Origin: Antribacter gilvus
Lineage (GTDB): Bacteria; Actinomycetota; Actinomycetes; Actinomycetales; Cellulomonadaceae
Direction: 5' to 3'
Assembly (NCBI RefSeq): GCF_003946865.1
Contig: NZ_QXTH01000001.1
Location: 496,001-560,000, forward strand
DNA: 64,000 nt
Shown: positions 40,996 to 48,277 of the stretch, one piece after another
How the letters are laid out: the number at the start of each line of letters is the position of its first letter
Numbering within the stretch: the stretch's first letter is position 1
The notes under the pieces: generated by a model
Database searches by the model: none
What the model was told of the DNA's origin: nothing
Seen by the model: only the letters and a program-made list of their open reading frames with translations
Program-made: the position numbers and the translations under genes

Positions 40996-41584
40996 CCACT
41001 TCTCCTCTGTTGTCGACGAGCTCCACGATCGGTGAGCTCATGACCGTGCGCTTGAACGGGCCGTCGTCGCCCGCCCAGGCCTGTGGCGAGACGCGGCGCA
41101 CGTTGACCTCACGGTGGAGGGACCGCTCGGCCGCCTCGATGGCGTCCGTGAGTGCGTCGCGGTTCGGCGTCCCGACGACGAGGACGTCGATGTCGCCGGG
41201 AACGGCACCCGAGACCTCGTGGTACCGGGCTGCCCACGAGCCGTAGATGAACGCTCGCTCGATACCGTCGACGTCGATCAAGAGGTCGCGGAGCACCGCG
41301 CGAGGCCCGAACGTGACGGCCAGTAGTTGTACTAGAGGACCGTAGACCGGGCCGTCCGTCACCGCATGTGCAAGGCGGGTGTTCCCGCGCTTCCTCGTGC
41401 TGACGAGGCCCGCCGCTTCGAGGCGTTCGATCTCCCGCAGGACGTTGGTAGCCGAGGAGCCGACGCGCGAGGCGATGCCGCTGATGCTGTGCTCGCGGTC
41501 CGGGTTCAGGAGTACCTCGGCCATGACGTCGCCTTGTGTCCGGGACCGCAGGAGCGGAAGGAGGGTGGGGGCCGCTACTTTCAT
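40952..41584 (-). CDS. HTH-nucleotidyltransferase fusion protein (MNT-type)
   Basis: The protein has 210 residues from the ATG at 41584. An N-terminal winged helix (about 10-75, HSISGIASRVGSSATNVLREIERLEAAGLVSTRKRGNTRL) is fused to a minimal nucleotidyltransferase domain with GSWAARYHEVSGAVPGDIDVLVVG, where the GS and Asp-x-Asp metal ligands are intact. MNT proteins often neutralise a HEPN toxin by adenylylation; the downstream overlapping gene is a candidate partner. The start codon lies inside a 44-bp palindrome, which the HTH could bind for autoregulation. No C-terminal catalytic loss is obvious. It interrupts the menB-menC region. Confidence 0.82.
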   Translation of the reverse strand: MKVAAPTLLPLLRSRTQGDVMAEVLLNPDREHSISGIASRVGSSATNVLREIERLEAAGLVSTRKRGNTRLAHAVTDGPVYGPLVQLLAVTFGPRAVLRDLLIDVDGIERAFIYGSWAARYHEVSGAVPGDIDVLVVGTPNRDALTDAIEAAERSLHREVNVRRVSPQAWAGDDGPFKRTVMSSPIVELVDNRGEVDERRHDREDPMAGR

Positions 41585-41618
41585 AAACTGCACGCTAGCA
41601 TGCAGTTTACGAAAGTAG
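41575..41618. promoter_or_regulatory. 44-bp palindromic operator overlapping the HTH-NTase start codon
   Basis: The 18-nt arms (41575-41592 and 41601-41618) differ at one position and flank 8 bp. The left arm reads CTACTTTCATAAACTGCA. The ATG of the HTH-nucleotidyltransferase (41582-41584, minus) is in the left arm, and its TAGCGT -10 hexamer (41592-41597) lies at the inner end, 7 bp from the ATG. A protein bound here would block the promoter. Confidence 0.8.
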
Positions 41619-41641
41619 CGGAGGTGGCTCCGGCTCGCCGG

Positions 41642-41647
41642 TAGCGT
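41642..41647 (+). promoter_or_regulatory. -10 hexamer of leaderless S51-like gene
   Basis: TAGCGT lies 7 bp before the ATG at 41655. It faces away from the palindromic operator, 23 bp distant. Confidence 0.45.
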
Positions 41648-41654
41648 TCCCGGC

Positions 41655-42359
41655 ATGAGCGTCTACCTGGTGGGCGGCGGGCCCGACACCGTGACGGACC
41701 GGACGGCCGTCGACCAGTTCCTCGACGAGTGCGGCGGCAAGCCCGGCGGCCGGGCGCGTGTCGCCGTGGTCTGTGCCGACGTCGGCGAGAGTGCCGCCTA
41801 CTTCTTCCCGGTGTACGCGGCACTGCTCGCGCGGGAGGGCGTCGAGCCGGTGCTCGTGCCGGTCGGCCCAGAGCACCCGTCGCCGGATCTCGCGGGATAT
41901 GCCGGCATCGTCGTCGGCGGCGGCCCGACGCCCGTGTACCTCGACGCTCTGCACCCCGTCGCCGGCGCGATCCGCACCGCCGTGGCCGACGGCGTGCCCT
42001 ACCTCGGGTTCTCAGCGGGCGCAATGATCGCCCCCGACCGGGCGATCGTGGGCGGCTGGTGCGCGGACGGCCGTCCCGTCTGCCCGGAGGAGTGGTCCGA
42101 AGGACTGGACGAGGTCACCGTGCTCGACGGCCTCGGTCTCGTCCGGTTCGCCGTGGACGTGCACGCCGCCCAGGCGGGGACGCTGAGCCGGGCGGTCGCC
42201 GTCGTGCAGCGCGGGGTGGTACCGGTCGCCGAGGCGATCGACGAGGACTCCACGCTCGTGGTGCGGTCCGACGGGTCGCAGGCCGTGCTGGGGCGAGGCC
42301 GCGTGTGGACCGTCGCGGGGGGACCGGGCGCGGCGTCGGTCACCGTCCGGACGGCCTGA
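41655..42359 (+). CDS. Peptidase S51/cyanophycinase-like protein
   Basis: The 234-residue protein resembles the peptidase E (S51) class I glutamine-amidotransferase-like fold: VYLVGGGPDTVTD at the start, IVVGGGPTPVYLDAL, and the nucleophile elbow YLGFSAGAMIAPD with the candidate catalytic Ser. Family members cleave aspartyl dipeptides or cyanophycin; the substrate here is unknown. The ATG is the second start in the divergent promoter region shared with the HTH-nucleotidyltransferase. It ends 79 bp before menC. Confidence 0.78.
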   Translation: MSVYLVGGGPDTVTDRTAVDQFLDECGGKPGGRARVAVVCADVGESAAYFFPVYAALLAREGVEPVLVPVGPEHPSPDLAGYAGIVVGGGPTPVYLDALHPVAGAIRTAVADGVPYLGFSAGAMIAPDRAIVGGWCADGRPVCPEEWSEGLDEVTVLDGLGLVRFAVDVHAAQAGTLSRAVAVVQRGVVPVAEAIDEDSTLVVRSDGSQAVLGRGRVWTVAGGPGAASVTVRTA

Positions 42360-42426
42360 TCGGTCGGCGACGGGTCGGCAAGGGGCCGTCGCCGGCTCCG
42401 CGACCGGGTCGGGCCGCGGCCGAGGT

Positions 42427-42432
42427 TAGCCT
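42427..42432 (+). promoter_or_regulatory. -10 hexamer of leaderless menC
   Basis: TAGCCT lies 6 bp before the GTG at 42439. The overlapping sequence CTGGAGGGGTGCCTCTCCT recurs at the DUF4229 start. Confidence 0.5.
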
Positions 42433-42438
42433 GGAGGG

Positions 42439-43422
42439 GTGCCTCTCCTGGGTGATCCCGTCGTCTGGTCCACGCCGCTGCGCACCCGGTTCCGCGGGAT
42501 CGACGTCCGCGACGGGCTCCTCGTGCGCGGCGACGCAGGCTGGGGCGAGCTCTCCCCGTTCTGGGACTACGACGACGCCGAGTCCGCCACCTGGCTCCGT
42601 GCCACCCGCGAGGCCGCGACGCTCGGGTGGCCCGCGCCGGTCCGCGACACCGTGCCCGTCAACGTCACCGTTCCCGCCGTCGGACCCGACCGGGCCCGCG
42701 AGATCGTCCTCGCGTCCGGCGGGTGCCGCACCGCCAAGGTGAAGGTGGCGCAGCGATCCCCCGCGGGCGAGCTGGAGCCCGTCGCCGCCGAGGCCGCACG
42801 GCTCGAAGCGGTCCGCGAGGCGCTCGGGCCGCACGGCGCCATCCGGGTCGACGCCAACGGCGGCTGGACCCTCGACGAGGCGCTCGACCGGCTCCCCGTC
42901 CTCGACCGCGCCGCGGGCGGCCTGGAGTACGCCGAACAGCCGTGCGCCGCCGTCGAGGACCTCGCGTTCCTCCGCCGCAAGCAGGACGTCCTGATCGCCG
43001 CCGACGAGTCGATCCGCCGAGCCGAGGACCCGATGCGGGTCGTCCGCGAGGAGGCCGCCGACATCGTCGTGCTCAAGGTCCAGCCCCTCGGCGGCGTCCG
43101 CTCCTGCCTCGACCTGGCGGAGCAGGTGGGGCTGCCCGTCGTCGTGTCGTCGGCGCTGGAGTCCTCCGTCGGGCTCGCGGCCGGGGTGGCGCTCGCGGCC
43201 GCGCTCCCCCGGCTCCCGTACGCGTGCGGCCTCGCCACGTCGCAGCTGCTGCTGCGCGACGTCACCGCCGCGCCGCTCCTCCCCGTCGACGGCGCGCTGC
43301 CCGTGCGGGCGGTCGCCCCGGACCCGGCGGCGCTCGCGGCCGCAGCCGCCGGCCCCGAGGCGCGCGACGCCTGGCTCGCCCGCTACGCCCGACTCGCCGC
43401 GATCCTGGACGGCGCCCGGTGA
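42439..43422 (+). CDS. menC: o-Succinylbenzoate synthase MenC
   Basis: The 327-residue enolase-superfamily enzyme carries the catalytic Lys in TAKVKVAQ, the metal ligand Asp in IRVDANGGWTLDEA, Glu in EYAEQPC, and DESIRRAED, with the second Lys in VVLKVQPLGGV. It dehydrates SHCHC to o-succinylbenzoate. The GTG at 42439 shows leaderless spacing. Its TGA overlaps the GTG of menD, so menC and menD are translationally coupled. Confidence 0.94.
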   Translation: MPLLGDPVVWSTPLRTRFRGIDVRDGLLVRGDAGWGELSPFWDYDDAESATWLRATREAATLGWPAPVRDTVPVNVTVPAVGPDRAREIVLASGGCRTAKVKVAQRSPAGELEPVAAEAARLEAVREALGPHGAIRVDANGGWTLDEALDRLPVLDRAAGGLEYAEQPCAAVEDLAFLRRKQDVLIAADESIRRAEDPMRVVREEAADIVVLKVQPLGGVRSCLDLAEQVGLPVVVSSALESSVGLAAGVALAAALPRLPYACGLATSQLLLRDVTAAPLLPVDGALPVRAVAPDPAALAAAAAGPEARDAWLARYARLAAILDGAR

Positions 43423-45491
43423 ACGGGCTCCCCGACGGCGGCGCGGCGGTGCCCCCGTCCGTCGCGGCGGCCAGGGCCCTGGTCTCCGACCTGGTCGCGC
43501 TCGGGGTGCACGACGTCGTCCTCGCCCCCGGCTCGCGGTCGGCGCCCCTCGCGTACGCGCTGGCCGCCGCGGCCGACGCCGGGGCGCTGACACTGCACGT
43601 CCGCGTCGACGAGCGCACCGCGGGCTTCCTCGCGCTCGGGCTGTCGCGCGGGTCGGCGGCACCGCGGGGCGGGGGGTCCGGCGTCGGGCGGCCGGTAGCC
43701 GTGGTGACCACGTCCGGGACCGCCGTGGCCAACCTGCACCCCGCCGTGCTCGAGGCGCACCACACGGGCGTGCCACTGGTCCTGCTCACCGCGGACCGCC
43801 CCCACGAGCTGCGCGGCACCGGCGCGTCCCAGACCACCGACCAGGTGGGGATCTTCGGCGGCTCGGTCCGCTTCGCCGTCGACGTCCCCGCGCCCGACCG
43901 CCGCCCGGGCGAGGCCCGCGACCTCGCCATGGTCGTCGCCCGCGCGGTCTCCGCGGCGCTCGGCTCGCGGACCGGGTTCCCCGGCCCCGTGCACCTGAAC
44001 CTCGCGTACCGGGACCCGCTCCAGCCGCCGCTGCCCGACGGCGAACCGGCCGGCCCGGGCGGGGACCTCGCCTCGGGCGGTGCGCGGCAGGGCACATCAG
44101 GGGTGCCCGACACCGCCGTCGGCCCCGGTCCGCAGGGAACCGCTGACCAGTTCCAGCGCGTCGCCGTCGCCTCGGCCGAGGTGCGGCACACCGCCGGCCC
44201 GGCCCTTCCTGGCGACCCTGCGCGGACGGTCGTGGTGGCCGGCGACGGCGCGGGAGCCGACGCCCGGCGGCTCGCTGAGGCGCAGGGGTGGCCGCTGTTC
44301 GCGGAGCCGTCGTCGGGGTCCCGGGGCGGGCCGAACGCCGTGGCCGCGTACCGCCTGGTGCTCGGCGTGGAGGAGCTCGCGGGCGAGATCGAGCAGGTCG
44401 TGGTGCTCGGGCGGCCCACGCTGTCCCGCCCCGTGCAGCAGCTCCTCGGGCGGCCGGGGGTCGCGGTGACCGTGGTTGCGCCGGGCGGTGCCCCGTGGCC
44501 CGACGCCGCGCGCAACGCCACGCTCGTGGTGCCCGGGCTGGCGCCGGAGTGGTTCGGCGAGGCGGACGCGGGCGGCGTCGGTCCCTTGTCGCCGGGTCGG
44601 TCGACAGACGGACCGACGCCGCGACAAGGGACCGACTCCGGGTTTCTCCACCGGTGGCAGGAGGCGGGCAGGGCCGCGGCGGGCGCGCTCGCCGGGGCGA
44701 TCGCGGGGCCCGGCGCGGCCGGCGAGCCGGACGCGCTCTCGGTGGCCCGTGCCGTCGCCGCCTCGCAGCGGGTCGACGACGTCCTCGTGGTCGGCTCGTC
44801 GAACCCGGTGCGGGACCTCGACCTGGTGCTCGGCCTCGATCCGGTGCTCGGCCTCGATCCGGTGCGCGGCCCCGCGCTCGCCCCGGGCTCGCTCCCCGGC
44901 TCGGACGCCGACTCGGACCCGGCTTCGGACGCCGACTCGGGCCCTGAACTTGACCCGCTCCCCGAACGGGACCCGGCGTCCCCGGCGGTGCTCGCGAACC
45001 GAGGGCTGGCCGGGATCGACGGGATGGTGTCGACGGCGGTCGGTGTCGCCCTCGCCGCCGCACGCCAGGGCCGGCGGACGCGCGCGCTCCTGGGCGACCT
45101 GACCTTCCTGCATGACGCGGGCGGCCTGCTCCGCGGACCCGGCGAGCCCCCGGTCGACCTCCAGCTCGTGGTCGTGAACGACGACGGCGGGTCCATCTTC
45201 GCGACCCTCGAGCACGGCGCTCTCGCGGAGGCGTCCGCCGCCGGGGCCGCGACGTTCGAGCGGGTCTTCGGCACCCCGCACGGCGCTGACCTCGGCCGGC
45301 TCTGCGCCGGCTACGGCGTGGAGCACCAGCTCGTCAAGGACCTCGACGACCTGCAGCGCGCCCTCGCGGAGCCTTCGCCGGGGATCCAGGTGCTGGAGGT
45401 GCGGGTCCCCCGGTCCGACCGGCTGGCCCGCTCCCGCGACCTGGCCGCCCGGGTCCAGGCCGCGGTGCGCGCCACCCTGCCGAGGCAGTGA
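43419..45491 (+). CDS. menD: SEPHCHC synthase MenD, with unusual insertions
   Basis: The 690-residue protein is a thiamine-diphosphate enzyme joining 2-oxoglutarate to isochorismate. The N-terminal domain (VLAPGSRSAPLAYAL ... VTTSGTAVANLHPAVLEA) and the C-terminal ThDP part (NRGLAGIDGMVSTAVGVALA ... VVVNDDGGSIF) are intact. Normal MenD is about 550-580 residues. The excess lies in a Gly/Pro-rich linker (about 207-245), an inserted palindrome coding PLSPGRSTDGPTPRQGTDSG (about 387-406), and an acidic repeat segment (LVLGLDPVLGLDPVRGP ... DADSDPASDADSGPELD, about 470-520). The GTG overlaps the menC stop; the TGA lies in a 43-bp palindrome. Confidence 0.92.
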   Translation: MNGLPDGGAAVPPSVAAARALVSDLVALGVHDVVLAPGSRSAPLAYALAAAADAGALTLHVRVDERTAGFLALGLSRGSAAPRGGGSGVGRPVAVVTTSGTAVANLHPAVLEAHHTGVPLVLLTADRPHELRGTGASQTTDQVGIFGGSVRFAVDVPAPDRRPGEARDLAMVVARAVSAALGSRTGFPGPVHLNLAYRDPLQPPLPDGEPAGPGGDLASGGARQGTSGVPDTAVGPGPQGTADQFQRVAVASAEVRHTAGPALPGDPARTVVVAGDGAGADARRLAEAQGWPLFAEPSSGSRGGPNAVAAYRLVLGVEELAGEIEQVVVLGRPTLSRPVQQLLGRPGVAVTVVAPGGAPWPDAARNATLVVPGLAPEWFGEADAGGVGPLSPGRSTDGPTPRQGTDSGFLHRWQEAGRAAAGALAGAIAGPGAAGEPDALSVARAVAASQRVDDVLVVGSSNPVRDLDLVLGLDPVLGLDPVRGPALAPGSLPGSDADSDPASDADSGPELDPLPERDPASPAVLANRGLAGIDGMVSTAVGVALAAARQGRRTRALLGDLTFLHDAGGLLRGPGEPPVDLQLVVVNDDGGSIFATLEHGALAEASAAGAATFERVFGTPHGADLGRLCAGYGVEHQLVKDLDDLQRALAEPSPGIQVLEVRVPRSDRLARSRDLAARVQAAVRATLPRQ
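44577..44636. repeat. Palindrome inside the menD coding sequence
   Basis: Perfect 16-bp arms GTCGGTCCCTTGTCGC (44577-44592) and its complement (44621-44636) enclose a smaller GTCGGTC/GACCGAC hairpin. It is in frame and open. It resembles the intergenic repeats elsewhere in the window. Confidence 0.75.
44826..44861 (+). repeat. 18-bp perfect tandem duplication in menD
   Basis: GTGCTCGGCCTCGATCCG occurs twice in succession, encoding VLGLDP twice, at the start of the acidic insertion. Confidence 0.8.
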
Positions 45492-45520
45492 CTTCGTCCG
45501 ACGGAGGAACTGCCTCGGCG
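45478..45520. repeat. 43-bp palindromic element, copy 3
   Basis: It has 21-nt arms around one spacer base; the left arm starts TGCCGAGGCAGTGACTTCGT. The menD stop codon TGA (45489-45491) is within the left arm. It matches the copies at 2660 and 5609. Confidence 0.8.
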
Positions 45521-45542
45521 AAGCGGCGAACCGGCGAGCGGC

Positions 45543-45605
45543 AACCGGCCGACGGAGGATGGAGTGGAGCCGCTGGAGGCTCCGCCGGTCCTCCGTCGGC
45601 CGGTT
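45543..45605 (+). terminator. Nested hairpin terminator after menD
   Basis: Perfect 17-bp arms (AACCGGCCGACGGAGGA, 45543-45559, with 45589-45605) enclose a second stem GGAGCC/GGCTCC, and CTTTCGT follows. It is the strongest terminator-like structure of the menC-menD operon. Confidence 0.8.
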
Positions 45606-45702
45606 CTTTCGTCTGCGGCATCTGCAGCGAACTCTCAGGTTCGTTCAAGGATGACGTCAGCCCCAGGGTGTCCACTGTTCTCAGACACCGAGGAGGGTCA
45701 CC

Positions 45703-47325
45703 GTGAACAGCACCGAGCAGAACCCCGAGACGCCCCGGCCCGAGCAGCCGGCCGAGCAGCCTGAGAACCCGCAGGACGTGCGGGACGCTCAGGTGACGCA
45801 GAAGCTTCCCCAGACGCCGGCGCAGGAGGCTCGCTCCGCCGCTGTGCCCGCGACGGAGCAGACCCAGCAGATCCCGCCGGTCGTGCCCGTCGAGCCGGTC
45901 GCCCCGCCCGTCCAGCACGTACCCGCCGGGCAGGTCCAGCATGTCCAGCCCCCGCAGCCCGCGGACCCCGCACCCGGGGCGACGGGCGCGCCCGGGGCGC
46001 CTCGTCCGCCGTCGGCCCCCTACGCCAACCCCTACTCGCTGGCGCCGAAGGACCCGGAGGGCGAGGCGACCACGACGCGCAAGCGGCGCGGCTGGGCCCC
46101 CCTGGTGAGCGTCGCGGCCGTGGCCGCGGTGCTCGCGAGCGCCGGGACGGCCGGGATCCTGACCGCGTCCGACGACGGCTCGGCGGGCGCCTCGCTCGCC
46201 GCGGTCGGCACACGGGAGACCGACAGCGCCCCGGTGTCGAGCTCGAACGTGAAGAACCCGGACTGGCCCGCGGTCACCTCCGCGGTGGCGCCGTCCGTCG
46301 TCGCGATCCAGGTGGCGAGCCAGGCGGGGGGCTCGGTGGGGTCGGGCGTGATCCTCGACGCCGACGGCCGGATCCTGACGAACAACCATGTGGTCGCCGG
46401 GGCGGCGAACGGGACCGTGCAGGTCACGCTGACCGACGGCCGCGTCTTCGAGGCCGAGATCGTGGGCACCGACCCGACGACCGACCTCGCGGTGGTCCAG
46501 CTGCAGGACGCGCCGGAGAACCTCGAACCCGCGTCCTTCGGCGACTCGGACGCCGTCGCGGTGGGCGAGCCGGTCCTCGCGGTCGGCAACCCGCTGGGCC
46601 TGGCGAACACCGCCACGACGGGCATCGTGTCGGCCCTCGACCGGCCGGTGACGGCGAGCGGCGAGGACGGCGGCGACCAGGTCGTGACCAACGCGATCCA
46701 GATCGACGCGGCCATCAACCCGGGGAACTCCGGCGGGCCGCTGTTCAACGCGTCGGGCCAGGTCATCGGCATCACGTCGTCGATCGCGACGCTGTCGAGC
46801 GGTCTCGGGGGCCAGGGCGGGTCGATCGGGCTCGGCTTTGCGATCCCGGTCAACCTGGCGCGCTCCATCGGCGACCAGCTCGTCGAGGACGGCACCGCCG
46901 AGCACGCTTTCCTCGGGGTCTCCATGACCGACGGCACCGCCACCGCCGACGACGTCACGCGCCGGGGTGCCCAGGTCGAGGAGGTGAGCGCCGACTCGCC
47001 CGCGCAGGCGGCGGGCCTCCAGGCGGGCGACGTCATCGTCGCGTTCGACGAGGACCCCGTGAACGGTGCGGAGTCGCTGACCGGTTACGTGCGCGAGCGG
47101 TCGGCGGGGGACACTGTGACGATCACCGTCGTGCGCGACGGCGCCGCCGAGCAGGTCGAGGTGACGCTCGCGGTCCGCGAGGACGCGCCGACGCAGCAGC
47201 AGCCGGAGCCGGACCAGGGCTCCGGCTCCGGCTCCGGCTCCGACCAGGGGAGCGGCTCGGGCAGCGACCCGACGCTCCCGGACAACATCCCGGACTGGCT
47301 GCGGGACCTGCTCCCGGAGGGCTGA
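45703..47325 (+). CDS. HtrA/DegP-like membrane-anchored serine protease with PDZ domain
   Basis: The 540-residue protein has a Pro/Gln-rich cytoplasmic region (1-125), one membrane helix (WAPLVSVAAVAAVLASAGTAGIL), a trypsin-like domain with the triad His229 (NNHVV), Asp261 (TTDLAVVQL) and Ser343 (NPGNSGGPL), a PDZ domain (about 405-500, QVEEVSADSPAQAAGLQAGDVIVAFD) and a Gly/Ser-rich tail. It acts outside the membrane in protein quality control and envelope stress. The GTG follows GAGGGTCACC. Its promoter region lies just after the menD terminators. Confidence 0.93.
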   Translation: MNSTEQNPETPRPEQPAEQPENPQDVRDAQVTQKLPQTPAQEARSAAVPATEQTQQIPPVVPVEPVAPPVQHVPAGQVQHVQPPQPADPAPGATGAPGAPRPPSAPYANPYSLAPKDPEGEATTTRKRRGWAPLVSVAAVAAVLASAGTAGILTASDDGSAGASLAAVGTRETDSAPVSSSNVKNPDWPAVTSAVAPSVVAIQVASQAGGSVGSGVILDADGRILTNNHVVAGAANGTVQVTLTDGRVFEAEIVGTDPTTDLAVVQLQDAPENLEPASFGDSDAVAVGEPVLAVGNPLGLANTATTGIVSALDRPVTASGEDGGDQVVTNAIQIDAAINPGNSGGPLFNASGQVIGITSSIATLSSGLGGQGGSIGLGFAIPVNLARSIGDQLVEDGTAEHAFLGVSMTDGTATADDVTRRGAQVEEVSADSPAQAAGLQAGDVIVAFDEDPVNGAESLTGYVRERSAGDTVTITVVRDGAAEQVEVTLAVREDAPTQQQPEPDQGSGSGSGSDQGSGSGSDPTLPDNIPDWLRDLLPEG

Positions 47326-47359
47326 GGCCCACCCACCTCACCCCCGGCGCGCTGCGCCG

Positions 47360-47422
47360 CGCTGTGGGTACGCATAGGGTGCCTTCGGAGCCCGGACGGC
47401 GACCAGATGCGTACCCACAGCG
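47360..47422. terminator. Inverted repeat after the htrA-like gene
   Basis: Perfect 16-bp arms CGCTGTGGGTACGCAT (47360-47375) and complement (47407-47422). The first 11 bases are shared with the palindrome at 28118. Confidence 0.75.
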
Positions 47423-47504
47423 ACACGCCCCGCGCCACTCCGGGTAGAAAAAGCACATTAGTGGCGAACCTCACCTTCACCGTGTGAAGCGCCGATCGCG
47501 GGGA

Positions 47505-47510
47505 TACGTT
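47505..47510 (+). promoter_or_regulatory. -10 hexamer of leaderless GNAT gene
   Basis: TACGTT lies 6 bp before the GTG at 47517. Confidence 0.45.
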
Positions 47511-47516
47511 GTGCCC

Positions 47517-48243
47517 GTGACTGCGTCGTTCACCGTCGTGCGGACGCTCGGCCGGTCCGACGTCGCCCATGACATCCTCGCCGAGCTGCCCGAGTGGTTC
47601 GGCTCGGAGAGGTACACGCACGAGTACGTGGAGGCGGCCGACCGCTACGTCAACTACGTGGCGACCACCTCCCCCGGTGAGTGCGCAGGGCTCCAGGTGG
47701 CCGAGGTCTCCCGCGCGTCCGAGACGGCACGCGCCGTGAAGCCGTCGTCGACCGTCCGCGACCGGGTGCCCCGCGAGGCTCTCCGCCCCGCTCCCGGTCG
47801 CGCCTCTCCCGGTCGCGCCGTTCCTGGTGCCGACGACGGCGCCCGCGCCCTCCCTCGTCGGCGCCCCGCTCCCGGTGGCGACGACGGCGCCGCTGCTGGC
47901 GCCCGCAGTCCTCCCGGCACCGAGCGTGGAGGTCCAGGACGCCCAGGGCATCCTGCTGCTGAACCACCGCTACCCGACGAGTGCGGAGGTGTTCCTCCTC
48001 GCGGTACGCCGGGCGCGGCACCGCACGGGCATCGGGCGCGCGCTCCTGGCCCAGGTGGAGGAGGACCTGCGGTCGCAGGGCGTGCGGCTGCTCAGCGTGA
48101 AGACGCTCGGCCCCTCCCAGCCGGACCCCGAGGGGTACGACCGGACGCGGGCGTTCTACCAGGCGTGCGGCTTCGTGCCCGTGGAGGAGTTCCCCGACCT
48201 CTGGCCCGACAACCCCTGCCTGCTCCTCGTGAAGGTGCTCTAG
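47517..48243 (+). pseudogene. GNAT-family acetyltransferase, frameshifted with an internal Pro/Ala-rich insertion
   Basis: From the GTG at 47517 one frame reads an acetyltransferase N-terminus (ELPEWFGSERYTHEYVEAADRYVNYVATTSPGE). The C-terminal acetyl-CoA-binding half (GILLLNHRYPTSAEVFLLAVRRARHRTGIGRALLAQVEEDL ... TRAFYQACGFVPVEEFPDLWPDNPCL) is in another frame. The switch must occur between the frame-1 stop at 47737 and about 47800. The joining region, about 270 bp, encodes repeated APLPVAP-like motifs and has no counterpart in ordinary GNATs. Either the gene is decayed or an assembly error exists in this GC-rich repeat. Confidence 0.65.
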
Positions 48244-48253
48244 CAGGCCGAGC

Positions 48254-48277
48254 GGCCTGAGCGGTCCCGCTCAGGCC
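48254..48277. terminator. Hairpin between GNAT remnant and tetR
   Basis: GGCCTGAGCGG and CCGCTCAGGCC form a perfect 11-bp stem with a 2-nt loop (48254-48264, 48267-48277), between convergent genes and overlapping the tetR stop. Confidence 0.7.
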
